Below, in pieces: positions 48,878 to 56,005 of a DNA stretch of 56,005 bases. Where the stretch lies: the NCBI GenBank assembly GCA_930990965.1, contig CAKNRQ010000010.1, positions 1 to 56,005 of the forward strand. The letters run 5' to 3'. This DNA is from an uncultured Clostridia bacterium. Lineage in GTDB: Bacteria > Bacillota > Clostridia > Oscillospirales > Oscillospiraceae. The translations under genes and the position numbers were made by a program. Position 1 is the first letter of the stretch. Every line of letters starts with the position of its first letter. Under the pieces are notes generated by a model. It did no database searches and was not told where the DNA came from. It was given only the letters and a program-made list of their open reading frames with translations.

Positions 48878-49810
48878 TCAGAGAACCAGGCCCTTGGTTT
48901 CAGGGGCGCCTATCATCAGGTTCAGGCACTGAACGGCGGCGCCGGAGGCGCCTTTGCCCAGGTTGTCAAAGCGCGACATCAGCAGCATCCTCTCTGCGTT
49001 CCCGCAAACAGCAACTTCCATCGCGTCTGTGCCGGAGAGCGTATTGGAGGCGACGAAGCCCGCTTTGTCCATAGCGCCTACATACTTCACGACCGGACCT
49101 GTGAACTTGGCCGCATAGCAGGCGCGCACATCGTCAATCGTGTATCCGGCATTGAGCTGCGAGCCGAAGAGCGGGACCGTGACCAGCATGCCGCTGTAGA
49201 AGTCCGCTACGATGGGGCAGAACGCGGGATAGTTCTCGAGCCCTGAAATCCCGCTCATCTCCGGCAGGTGCTTATGCGTCTGTGTCAGGCCGTACTCGCG
49301 GGGCGAGTATAGTTCCGGGCTGCGTCCGGCAGATTCGTACTCAGCTATCATGCCCTTGCCGCCGCCGGAATAGCCGGTGAGCGAGTGACAGGTCAAAAGC
49401 GCATCTGCCGGGAGTATGCCCGACTCGATGAGCGGCTGCACAAGCACTATGAAGCCGCCGGCGTGGCAGCCCGGCGAGGCTACGCGCCTGCCGGAGACTA
49501 TCGCCTCCCGGTGCGCCGCGCTGAGTTCCGGAAAACCATAGGCCCAGCCCGGAGCGACACGGTGCGCCGTCGAGGTGTCGACCACGCGCACAGCTGGGTT
49601 TTCTATAATGGCCACGCTCTCGCGGCTCGCCTCATCGGGCAGGCAGAGTACGGCTATGTCGCAGGAATTGAGCATCTCGCGGCGCTTTTCCGTATCTTTG
49701 CGCGCCTCGCCCTCGAGGACGCTCACGTCCAAATCCGCGCGCCCCTCGAGCCGGGAGCGTATACGCAGCCCGGCGGTACCGGCACTGCCGTCGATAAACA
49801 CCTTAGTCAT
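48878..49810 (-). CDS. argC: N-acetyl-gamma-glutamyl-phosphate reductase, short (type 2) form
   Basis: A 310-residue reductase, the third arginine step. The N-terminal nucleotide loop reads VFIDGSAGTAGLRI and the catalytic cysteine is in RVASPGCHAGGFI (about residue 115), followed by SLTGYSGGGKGM. The length and the IDGSAGTTG-like start mark it as a type 2 AGPR rather than the longer type 1. The ATG at 49810 overlaps the argH end by 8 bases. A 64-base gap separates it from argJ. Confidence 0.95.
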   Translation of the reverse strand: MTKVFIDGSAGTAGLRIRSRLEGRADLDVSVLEGEARKDTEKRREMLNSCDIAVLCLPDEASRESVAIIENPAVRVVDTSTAHRVAPGWAYGFPELSAAHREAIVSGRRVASPGCHAGGFIVLVQPLIESGILPADALLTCHSLTGYSGGGKGMIAEYESAGRSPELYSPREYGLTQTHKHLPEMSGISGLENYPAFCPIVADFYSGMLVTVPLFGSQLNAGYTIDDVRACYAAKFTGPVVKYVGAMDKAGFVASNTLSGTDAMEVAVCGNAERMLLMSRFDNLGKGASGAAVQCLNLMIGAPETKGLVL

Positions 49811-51179
49811 CCATAACACCTCTCAGGTACTCGAACTGGGCCTTCAAATTGGCCGGTGCCGCGCCGCCGGCGCTCACCCGCCTGGCCACGCAGTTTTTCA
49901 GCGAAATCGCGTCGTAGAGGCCATCGTCAAACACATCGGAGTAGACTTTGTACTCGCCGAGCGTCAAATCCTCCAGCGCCTTGCCGCTCTTCGCGCAGTC
50001 CGCGACGATCTGGCCCGTGAGCTTGTAGGCCGTGCGGAATGGCACGCCCTTCTTCGCCAGGTAATCGGCCAGGTCCGTGGCGTTGATGAAACCACCCTTG
50101 GCCGCAGCGAGCATGTTGTCCTCGTTGACCTTCATCGTGGCTATCATCGGCGCGTACACGGTCAGGCAGAGCTTCGCTGTGTCGAAGGCGTCAAAGACGG
50201 CCTCCTTGTCCTCCTGCATGTCCTTGTTGTACGCCAGCGGCAGGCCCTTGAGCATCACGAGCAGCGTCGTGAGGTCGCCATAGACCCGGCCGGTCTTGCC
50301 GCGCACCAGCTCGGCCATGTCGGAGTTTTTCTTCTGCGGCATGATACTCGAACCTGTTGTAAACTGATCGGAGAGCTCGATGAACTTGAACTCCCAGCTC
50401 GACCAAAGTATCAGCTCCTCGCTCAGCCGCGAGAGGTGCATCATTAATATCGAGAGGTCCGCGCACAGCTCCACGCAGTGGTCGCGGTCGGAGACGGCGT
50501 CCATGCTGTTGAGGCTGTAGCCGTCAAAGCCGAGCGCTTCAGCGGTCACGGAGCGGTCTATCGGGTGCGTGGTACCCGCGAGCGCCGCCACGCCGAGCGG
50601 AGAGAGGTTCATGCGTTTGGCCGCGTCGTTGAGGCGTGAAATGTCGCGCGCGAGCATCATGCCGTAAGCCAGCAGATGGTGCGCGAAGGTCACGGGCTGC
50701 GCGCGCTGCAAATGCGTATAGCCGGGCATTATAGTGTGCTGGTGCTGCTCCGCTACGTGGCAGAGGGCGCTTATGACGTCCTTTATCAGCGCCACCGCCT
50801 CCTTGCACTCGTCGCGCAGGTACATGCGCACGTCGAGCGCCACCTGGTCGTTGCGGCTGCGCGCGGTGTGGAGCTTCTTGCCCACGTCGCCAAGCCTTGA
50901 AGTGAGCTCGGCTTCGACGAAGCTGTGTATGTCCTCTGCGGCCGTGTCTATCTCCAGCGCGCCGCTCTCGAGGTCTGCGAGTATACCGCCGAGGCCCTCT
51001 ATGAGCTGCGCGCCCTCGTCCGGCGTTATTATCCCGCACTTGGCCAGCATGCCCGCATGGGCGATACTTCCCTGTATGTCCTGCTTATACATGCGCTTGT
51101 CTATCCCAATGCTCGAGTTGAGCTCGTCGGCGTATTTGTCCAGCGCGCCCGCGCTGCGTCCTGCCCATAGCTTTTCCAT
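49803..51179 (-). CDS. argH: Argininosuccinate lyase
   Basis: A 458-residue enzyme releasing arginine and fumarate. The fumarase/aspartase signature GSSIMPQKKNSD lies near residue 280, HTARSRNDQVALD near 105, and PGYTHLQRAQPVTFAHH near 155, with the catalytic His/Ser pairs in these blocks. It follows argG after a 133-base gap that holds a terminator-like hairpin, so argG may be expressed above the rest of the operon. Confidence 0.98.
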   Translation of the reverse strand: MEKLWAGRSAGALDKYADELNSSIGIDKRMYKQDIQGSIAHAGMLAKCGIITPDEGAQLIEGLGGILADLESGALEIDTAAEDIHSFVEAELTSRLGDVGKKLHTARSRNDQVALDVRMYLRDECKEAVALIKDVISALCHVAEQHQHTIMPGYTHLQRAQPVTFAHHLLAYGMMLARDISRLNDAAKRMNLSPLGVAALAGTTHPIDRSVTAEALGFDGYSLNSMDAVSDRDHCVELCADLSILMMHLSRLSEELILWSSWEFKFIELSDQFTTGSSIMPQKKNSDMAELVRGKTGRVYGDLTTLLVMLKGLPLAYNKDMQEDKEAVFDAFDTAKLCLTVYAPMIATMKVNEDNMLAAAKGGFINATDLADYLAKKGVPFRTAYKLTGQIVADCAKSGKALEDLTLGEYKVYSDVFDDGLYDAISLKNCVARRVSAGGAAPANLKAQFEYLRGVMDD

Positions 51180-51213
51180 GCCTTGCCTCTCCCTTGATGC
51201 TGTAATCGAAAAT

Positions 51214-51237
51214 GGGGCGGGTAACCCCGCCCCGTAT
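51214..51237 (-). terminator. Intra-operon terminator-like hairpin between argG and argH
   Basis: GGGGCGGG (51214-51221) pairs with CCCGCCCC (51226-51233); on the minus strand ATTTTCG follows. The short U tract suggests partial termination or mRNA end formation. Confidence 0.6.
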
Positions 51238-51312
51238 TGTGTTAATTAGTCGGCTGCTCTGCGCACGCTCCATGCGGGCGTGTACCTCGTGGAGCGCTAC
51301 TTGGACAGCGGT

Positions 51313-52545
51313 TCAGCCTTTCTTGGCGTTCTTTGCGTCAACCTGGGCCTGGACCTTTATCGGCAGGCCGTAGAGGTTGATGAAGCCCTTGCTGTCGGCC
51401 TGGTTGTAGACGTGGTCCTCGCCGAAGGTTGCGATTTCCTCGCTGTAGAGGCTCCAGTCGCTCCAGGCGCCGGCCTTGATGATATTGCCCTTGTAGAGCT
51501 TGAGCTTCACCGTGCCGGTGACGTGCTCCTGCGTCTTGTCCACGAAGGCCGCCAGCGCCTCGCGCAGCGGGGTGTACCACTGTCCGTTGTAGACCAGCTC
51601 GCCGTAAGTGATGGCCAGCTCCTGCTTCTTGTGCAGGGTCATCTTGTCGAGGCAGAGCGTCTCGAGATACTCGTGCGCGGCGTAGAGGATGGTGCCGCCC
51701 GGGGTCTCGTACACGCCGCGGCACTTCATGCCGACGAGCCTGTTTTCAACGATGTCGAGCAGGCCGATGCCGTTGGCGCCGCCCAGCTCGTTGAGCTTGA
51801 GGATGATGTCCTTGGCGCTCATCTTCTCGCCGTCGAGCGCGACGGGCACGCCCGCCTCGAAGTCGAGGGTGATATAGGTCGGCGCGTCGGGCGCGTCCAT
51901 GGGGGAGACGCCCATCTCCAGGAAGCCCTTCTTCTCGTAGGTCGGCTCGTTGCCCGCGTCCTCGAGGTCGAGGCCCTCGTGGCTCAGGTGCCAGAGGTTC
52001 TTGTCCTTGGAGTAGTTGGTCTCGCGGTTTATCTTCAGGGGCACGTTGTGCGCCTCGGCGTAGGCTATCTCCTCTTCCCTGGACTTGATGTCCCACTCAC
52101 GCCAGGGGGCGATGATGGGCATATCCGGGACGAAGTGCTTGAGCGTCAGCTCGAACCTGACCTGGTCGTTGCCCTTGCCGGTGCAGCCGTGGCAGATGGC
52201 GTCCGCGCCCTCCTTGATGGCTATCTCAGCCAGGCGCTTGGCTATCGGGGGCCTGGCCAGGGAAGTGCCGAGCAGGTAGTCCTCGTACTTCGCGCCGGCC
52301 TTCATCGCGGGGATGATGAAGTCGTCCACGAATTCGTCGGTGATGTCCTCGACATAGAGCTTGCTCGCGCCGGTCTTGAGCGCCTTCTCCTCGAGGCCCT
52401 CGAGCTCGTCGGCCTGCCCGACGTTGCCGGAGACGGCGATAACTTCACAGTTGTTGTAATTTTCTTTCAGCCAGGGGATGATAATGGATGTATCCAGGCC
52501 GCCGGAATATGCGAGTACGACTTTCTTGATGTCCGATTTATTCAT
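51313..52545 (-). CDS. argG: Argininosuccinate synthase
   Basis: A 410-residue ATP pyrophosphatase-type ligase joining citrulline and aspartate. The ATP loop [14 protein letters not shown] is at residues about 10-23, and the citrulline/aspartate-binding blocks [13 protein letters not shown] and [19 protein letters not shown] are present. It is the first gene of the arg operon. ATG 52545 has TTGGAGG upstream, with the operon promoter at 52590-52618. Confidence 0.98.
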   Translation of the reverse strand: MNKSDIKKVVLAYSGGLDTSIIIPWLKENYNNCEVIAVSGNVGQADELEGLEEKALKTGASKLYVEDITDEFVDDFIIPAMKAGAKYEDYLLGTSLARPPIAKRLAEIAIKEGADAICHGCTGKGNDQVRFELTLKHFVPDMPIIAPWREWDIKSREEEIAYAEAHNVPLKINRETNYSKDKNLWHLSHEGLDLEDAGNEPTYEKKGFLEMGVSPMDAPDAPTYITLDFEAGVPVALDGEKMSAKDIILKLNELGGANGIGLLDIVENRLVGMKCRGVYETPGGTILYAAHEYLETLCLDKMTLHKKQELAITYGELVYNGQWYTPLREALAAFVDKTQEHVTGTVKLKLYKGNIIKAGAWSDWSLYSEEIATFGEDHVYNQADSKGFINLYGLPIKVQAQVDAKNAKKG

Positions 52546-52589
52546 GATAAAGCCTCCAATATGCGTTGTGGTCTTTGGTTTATGCGCTG

Positions 52590-52618
52590 ATTATAGCACG
52601 CAATGAATAAATATGCAA
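52590..52618 (-). promoter_or_regulatory. arg operon promoter with ARG-box-like operator
   Basis: Minus-strand TTGCAT (52613-52618), 17-base spacer, TATAAT (52590-52595). Within it TGCATATTTATTCA (52604-52617) matches the ARG box TGAATWWWWATTCA at 13 of 14 positions, overlapping the -35 and spacer, where ArgR/AhrC with arginine would repress. No argR gene is in the window. Confidence 0.7.
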
Positions 52619-52941
52619 TAGTCATTTTCAGTTTTGTGAGGCTTTACAATTTGCGGCTGCAAGCTGTCATGCCTCTGTGCGATATGACGGCTCTTCCCTC
52701 CTGGGCCGTGTATTTATGCAAATGTGATTGAATAGAGCGAATGTTAATCCGCGTTGCTCGCGTTTCCCTTTACACCGGATATAATGTCCGCAGGGGTAAT
52801 GCGGATGCTTTCCGGCAACGTAAAAGGCTGAGAAAGGAGACCGGACTTGCCTGCGATATCATCGCTGGCCGTGTACACAGGTCTTAACATTTTCAAAGCG
52901 CTGTGGTAGAATGTAACTATCACTACCACGGAGGTGTCTGA
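52619..52941. other. Intergenic region between argG and nitroreductase
   Basis: No gene supported. The right part carries the nitroreductase promoter: TTAACA (52884-52889), 17-base spacer, TAGAAT (52907-52912). Several TPP-riboswitch-like words near 52775-52850 are in the wrong order and do not form the fold. Confidence 0.55.
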
Positions 52942-53454
52942 ATGGAATTCACCAAGCTCATAGCAGAGCGCTACTCGTGCAAGAAGTTTGACGGACGGCC
53001 CGTCGAAAAGGATCAGCTTGCCGCCATATTGGAGGCTGGACGGCTCGCACCCACGGCTAAGAATCTGCAGGAACAGAGAGTGTACGTCATGCAGTCCGAA
53101 GCCGCGCTTGCGAAAGTAGACGAGATAACTCCCTGCCGCTACGGGTCCAGCACAGTGCTTGTTGTGGCCTACGACAGCGCCAATGTATTCACCTATCCCG
53201 GCGGGAAGCACACCTCCGGCGTGGAGGATGCTGCCATAGTCGCCACGCACATGCTGCTCGCTGCGGCGAACGCCGGAGTGGATAGCTGCTGGCTCAACCG
53301 TTTTGACCCGGATGAGGCCGCCAGGATTCTCGGCCTGCCGGAAAACGAGCGCGTGCTGATGCTCATGGACCTAGGCTACGCCGCCGGGGGCGCCGGCCCC
53401 CTGCCCAATCACACGAGCCGCAAAGAGCTCTCCGAGACGGTTGTATACATGTGA
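52942..53454 (+). CDS. Nitroreductase family protein, small
   Basis: A 170-residue FMN-dependent nitroreductase-fold protein. The N-terminal AERYSCKKFDGRPVEKDQ and the RLAPTAKNLQEQRVYV block bind the FMN phosphate and ribityl; the C-terminal VLMLMDLGYAAGG is typical. It is shorter than most and lacks iron-sulfur domains, unlike the protein at 33801. Likely reduces nitro or quinone-like compounds with NAD(P)H. ATG 52942 has GGAGGTG upstream. Confidence 0.9.
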   Translation: MEFTKLIAERYSCKKFDGRPVEKDQLAAILEAGRLAPTAKNLQEQRVYVMQSEAALAKVDEITPCRYGSSTVLVVAYDSANVFTYPGGKHTSGVEDAAIVATHMLLAAANAGVDSCWLNRFDPDEAARILGLPENERVLMLMDLGYAAGGAGPLPNHTSRKELSETVVYM

Positions 53455-53504
53455 ACAAATACGGACAAGACGGCTGAAAGCTCATAACTTTACAGCTGGT
53501 ACAA

Positions 53505-53541
53505 ATGATAAAAGCACCCCGTAAAAGGGTGCTTTTATCAT
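53505..53541. terminator. Bidirectional intrinsic terminator
   Basis: A 15-base stem, ATGATAAAAGCACCC (53505-53519) with its complement at 53527-53541, between the convergent nitroreductase and kinase genes. Confidence 0.9.
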
Positions 53542-54672
53542 TTACCGGAACAGGCTTATGGTGAAAGTCGTGCCCTGGTCAGGCACGCTTTCGGCAGAGA
53601 TACTCCAGCTGTGGCGTTCAATTATTGATTTAACGATGGAGAGGCCCAGCCCGCTGCCGTCGGTTCTGCGCGAGCGCTGTGGGTCTGTACGGTAAAAGGG
53701 TTCAAAAATCCGTGGGAGCGCCGAGGGCTCAATACCGTATCCACTGTCAGATATGACGATCTCGCCCCGTCTGCCGAGCGCGCAGGACGTTATGCGTATC
53801 TCTCCCCCCGGGCGGTTGTACTTTATGGCGTTTTCAATGAGGTTGTAAAAAGCGCGGTAAAGCAGTTCATAGTTCCCGCAAACCGCCGGCATGGCCGAGC
53901 AGTCAACGCTGGCCGAGACGTTCATCTCCCTCATCTTTGGCCCGGCCTCCCTGAGTATATCCGCAAACAGGTCCTCAAGCCGGATTTCACCGGTCTCGAA
54001 CCCGGCCTGCCCGTCGCACAGGCGCAGCAGCCCCTCCAGGGTGCCCTGCATGCGCTTGGCGTTGGCCTCAATCGAGCTCAGGACATGCATGTATTCGGCA
54101 GGCGAGGGTGGAGACAGGCGGGATACCTGCACTGTGGCGATAATGGTCGCCAGTGGGTTCTTCAGTTCGTGGGCTGCGTTTTCGGCGAATAGCTTCTGCG
54201 CCGAAAACGAGCGCTCCAGGCGCTCCATCATGGTGTTGAACGAATGGTGCAGCAGCTCAGCCTCGCTGGAGGAACCGTCTGATTCCCGCAGGTGTATGTC
54301 CAGGTCGTTTTCCGTTATGGCAGCCACGGTCTGGCTGAACTCATGTATGGGCGAAAGGGCCCTGCGCGTTGTCAGATATACAAGTCCCGTGCCAAGCGCC
54401 GCGATGGCAAACATGGCCCCGATACCTGCAAGGTTGAACTGCTGCCGGGCCAGCGAGGTAATGGATTCCGTCGGTACCGAGTAGGTAATATCTCCCTCGG
54501 GGCCAGGCTCGGCTGTGCTGGAGACCGGCAGCGCCGTTGATACCTTGTCCGCAACTGCGACGAATTGCCGTCCCGCATGATATGCAGAGAAGAAGGTCAG
54601 CAGGGCCGCACAGAGAAACAGTATCAGGGCGGTGGTCAGAGTTACTTGAAAACACAGTGACTTCTTTTTCAT
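53542..54672 (-). CDS. Sensor histidine kinase
   Basis: A 376-residue kinase with two helices (about residues 10-32 and 80-100), an outer domain of about 45 residues, a HAMP-like linker (RRALSPIHEFSQTVAAITEN), HisKA with AENAAHELKNPLATIIATVQ (histidine near 170) and an ATPase domain (FYNLIENAIKYN, SDSGYGI, GSGLGLSIVK). Its start ATG overlaps the in-frame end expected for the response regulator (ATGA). The downstream neighbour of the regulator is a secreted protein that may be its target or signal. Confidence 0.92.
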   Translation of the reverse strand: MKKKSLCFQVTLTTALILFLCAALLTFFSAYHAGRQFVAVADKVSTALPVSSTAEPGPEGDITYSVPTESITSLARQQFNLAGIGAMFAIAALGTGLVYLTTRRALSPIHEFSQTVAAITENDLDIHLRESDGSSSEAELLHHSFNTMMERLERSFSAQKLFAENAAHELKNPLATIIATVQVSRLSPPSPAEYMHVLSSIEANAKRMQGTLEGLLRLCDGQAGFETGEIRLEDLFADILREAGPKMREMNVSASVDCSAMPAVCGNYELLYRAFYNLIENAIKYNRPGGEIRITSCALGRRGEIVISDSGYGIEPSALPRIFEPFYRTDPQRSRRTDGSGLGLSIVKSIIERHSWSISAESVPDQGTTFTISLFR

Positions 54673-55345
54673 GGCCTGTCCTCCACCATGTATCCCACGC
54701 CACGCACATTACTGATGATTTGCTCCTGACAGCCCGCTCTGCCAGCTTCCGCTTGATGGCGTGGATGTGGTATTTCAGCGAGTCGGGAAAGACGTCAGCG
54801 TTGCTGTCCCAGGCGTGTTCGATGAGCTGCGCTGTGCTCACAACCTGGTTCTTGTGCAGCATCATGTATTCCAGGATAGCGTACTCTTTTTTTGTCAGCG
54901 GCAGCTTGAAAGCCCCGTATGACGCACTCCTGGCCGCCATGTTTATTGTCAGGCCACGGCAGCTCATGGTGTTGGCGGTCTGTATGTAGGCGATGCGGCC
55001 GAGCGTGCGTATGCGGGCCTCCAGCTCCAGGAAGTCAAACGGCTTGGTCAGATAGTCGTTGGCCCCCATGTTCAGTCCCTTGACGCGGTCGTCCACTGCG
55101 CTGCGTGCCGACAGAATCATAATTTTTGTCCTGCAGTCCGACTGTCTAATCCGGCGCAATACTTCAAGGCCATCCAGGCCGGGAAGGCTCAGGTCTAGTA
55201 CAATTACGTCGTACTCATAGGCGTTGTAGTATTCCAGAGCCTCATAGCCGTCAAAGACGGCGTCAACCGCATAGCTGCATTTGCGCAGGCCGCTGCATAC
55301 CACGTCCGACAGCTCCCGCTCATCTTCTATGTACAGAATCCTCAT
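54669..55345 (-). pseudogene. Response regulator, OmpR family, with apparent one-base frameshift near the C-terminus
   Basis: Residues 1-200 are an intact OmpR-type regulator: ILYIEDE, phospho-aspartate in VIVLDLSLPGLDGLE (about residue 51), YLTKPFDFLELEAR, and a winged helix with LTKKEYAILEYMM and YHIHAIKRKLAE. At about 54733 the frame is lost: the annotated frame runs on into the kinase gene as nonsense, while the next frame encodes the expected ending QEQIISNVRGVGYMVEDRP and a stop at 54669-54671 that overlaps the kinase start. A single missing base in GCTGTCAGG would explain it. It may be a real mutation or an assembly error. Confidence 0.85.
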
Positions 55346-55449
55346 TGGAATGTGCCTCACTTGGAATCGGCCGTGGGAACCCGGGGCTCCCACGGCCTTT
55401 GCATTGTAATATATGGCCTGTTCAGGCAGGCCGGCACGGAACCGTGCGT

Positions 55450-55794
55450 TTACTCGGCGCTGACCGCCTCGACAGAGGGTGTCAAAGAGCCCACGACAGC
55501 AGCGTTACCGACGTTGCCGGCTTCTTCCGCTGCGGCGTCGCCGGTCAGGGCAGGGGACGCCTCGGTGACGCAGGTTACATCCTCGCCGTTCACATTGGCA
55601 ACGTAGTCGAAAAGCAGCGTTCCTTCACCGTCAAGCTCCATGGCGTCAGTGACCACGGCGGCTTTGGTGGACGCGGCCTCTTGTGCGTCTGCTCCGTCCT
55701 GGTCAAAGGCGGCCGAGGCAGAGAAGGCCAGAGTGGCTGCCGCAAGCGCAACAGCGGATACCGACGTAATCATTTTACCAGATATCTTGGACAT
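55450..55794 (-). CDS. Small secreted protein, unknown function
   Basis: A 114-residue protein with a signal peptide (ISGKMITSVSAVALAAATLA, cleavage after the SASA near residue 28) and an acidic, alanine/valine-rich mature part of about 86 residues with two short Val-rich segments and a single cysteine (VTCVTEASP). No family recognised. The ATG at 55794 has AAAGGAG upstream. A hairpin (55374-55394) separates it from the response regulator, so the regulator may be expressed in part by read-through. Confidence 0.78.
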   Translation of the reverse strand: MSKISGKMITSVSAVALAAATLAFSASAAFDQDGADAQEAASTKAAVVTDAMELDGEGTLLFDYVANVNGEDVTCVTEASPALTGDAAAEEAGNVGNAAVVGSLTPSVEAVSAE

Positions 55795-55862
55795 AATAAA
55801 GCTCCTTTTAATTTGTGGTATTTGCTTACAGGGCTGCAGCCTGTGCGTTTAATATAGCAAAT

Positions 55863-55882
55863 GCTTGGTTGAGAAATGGTTA
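55863..55882 (-). promoter_or_regulatory. Candidate OmpR-type direct repeat upstream of the secreted-protein gene
   Basis: TGGTT occurs twice with an 11-base period on the plus strand (AACCA repeats on the minus strand), followed downstream by a TATATT-like -10 near 55850-55856. The period fits OmpR-family binding, possibly by the adjacent response regulator. Short motif, so tentative. Confidence 0.3.
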
Positions 55883-55951
55883 GTTTTCGCGGATATTTAA
55901 AGCGCCGGCTCCCTACTCAATCACGCAAACTGCAAAGACGCCTCCCAGGAT

Positions 55952-56005
55952 TGAACTGAACCAGTAAAAACGGACAATAGACAAAAGGCCCCCTGTGTAG
56001 GAAAA
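55952..56005 (+). mobile_element. End of an IS3-like insertion sequence (right copy, partial)
   Basis: TGAACTGAACCAGTAAAAAC begins at 55952 and runs to the window end; 55952-56001 is the exact reverse complement of 1-50. This is the same IS end as on the left, pointing outward. Only the first 54 bases of the element are present. Confidence 0.55.

Noticed and set aside
52775-52850. TPP-riboswitch-like words (GGCTGAGA, GGATATAATG...GCAGGGG)
   Set aside because: The words occur in the reverse order from a real TPP riboswitch, the stems do not form, and the downstream gene is a nitroreductase.
52744-53250. Minus-strand frame overlapping the small nitroreductase gene
   Set aside because: Overlaps a clear nitroreductase and its promoter; no ribosome site of its own.
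54341-55345. Extended response regulator reading into the kinase gene as a fusion
   Set aside because: The extra about 110 codons are the out-of-frame kinase sequence and have no domain similarity; a frameshift explains it better.
1-56005. tRNA, rRNA and CRISPR arrays
   Set aside because: Intergenic regions were read for cloverleaf-like segments, rRNA blocks and regularly spaced repeats; none were found by eye.

Overview
The window looks like chromosomal DNA of a spore-forming, GC-rich member of the Bacillota (class Clostridia, probably a gut Oscillospirales-like or related lineage). The evidence is spoVAD-spoVAE, a YlmC/YmxH-type protein, a Spo0A-type DNA-binding domain, the Firmicutes-style dgt-dnaG-rpoD run, strong GGAGG ribosome sites throughout, and interspersed palindromic repeats of a kind I associate with gut Clostridia. 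No rRNA, tRNA, CRISPR array or prophage was seen. The two window ends are the same 50 bases in inverted orientation and look like one end of an IS3-like insertion sequence, so the piece is probably bounded by two IS copies and the assembly stops inside them.

Layout, left to right. 0.1-9.6 kb: a nucleotidyltransferase, two spoVA genes, a MATE exporter with a riboswitch-like leader (best candidate guanidine-IV/mepA), a run of small housekeeping genes (AlkD-like, DEDDh exonuclease, methyltransferase, YlmC-like), and a GntR-regulated ABC exporter. 9.6-10.3 kb: a non-coding composite repeat, of which a second partial copy lies at 44.2-44.4 kb. 10.3-18.7 kb: a metallophosphoesterase, a sigma/membrane-protein pair, rpoD-dnaG-dgt, a GNAT and a YigZ protein. 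18.9-23 kb: a two-component system with an exported protein and a VanY-type carboxypeptidase, then a CatA-like acetyltransferase. 23-26.6 kb: a visibly AT-richer stretch with an XRE-Spo0A_C fusion regulator (tandem 0A-like boxes upstream) and an XRE/ECF-sigma/membrane-protein/secreted-protein operon. 26.6-28.6 kb: a patatin and a MarR-GNAT fusion.

28.6-33.1 kb, all on the minus strand: a two-component system, a polytopic membrane protein, two small membrane proteins built from one repeated GMC unit, an 11-residue-repeat protein and MntP. 33.3-39.2 kb: a divergent HxlR regulator and a tightly coupled six-gene operon (ferredoxin-nitroreductase, ferredoxin-PNPOx, fused permease/binding-protein osmolyte importer, its ATPase, zinc macrodomain, class M sirtuin). 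This links reversible ADP-ribosylation to redox and osmolyte genes. 39.2-44.2 kb: rarA with two small genes, nth, an S24/XRE repressor, a deformylase, a P-loop kinase and an AIM24 protein.

44.5-52.6 kb is a complete arginine operon, argG-H-C-J-B-D-F, read leftward from one promoter that carries an ARG-box-like operator. It runs from acetylglutamate to arginine, with argJ recycling the acetyl group so that no argE is needed. The right end holds a nitroreductase, a histidine kinase, a response regulator with an apparent one-base frameshift near its C-terminus, and a small secreted protein.
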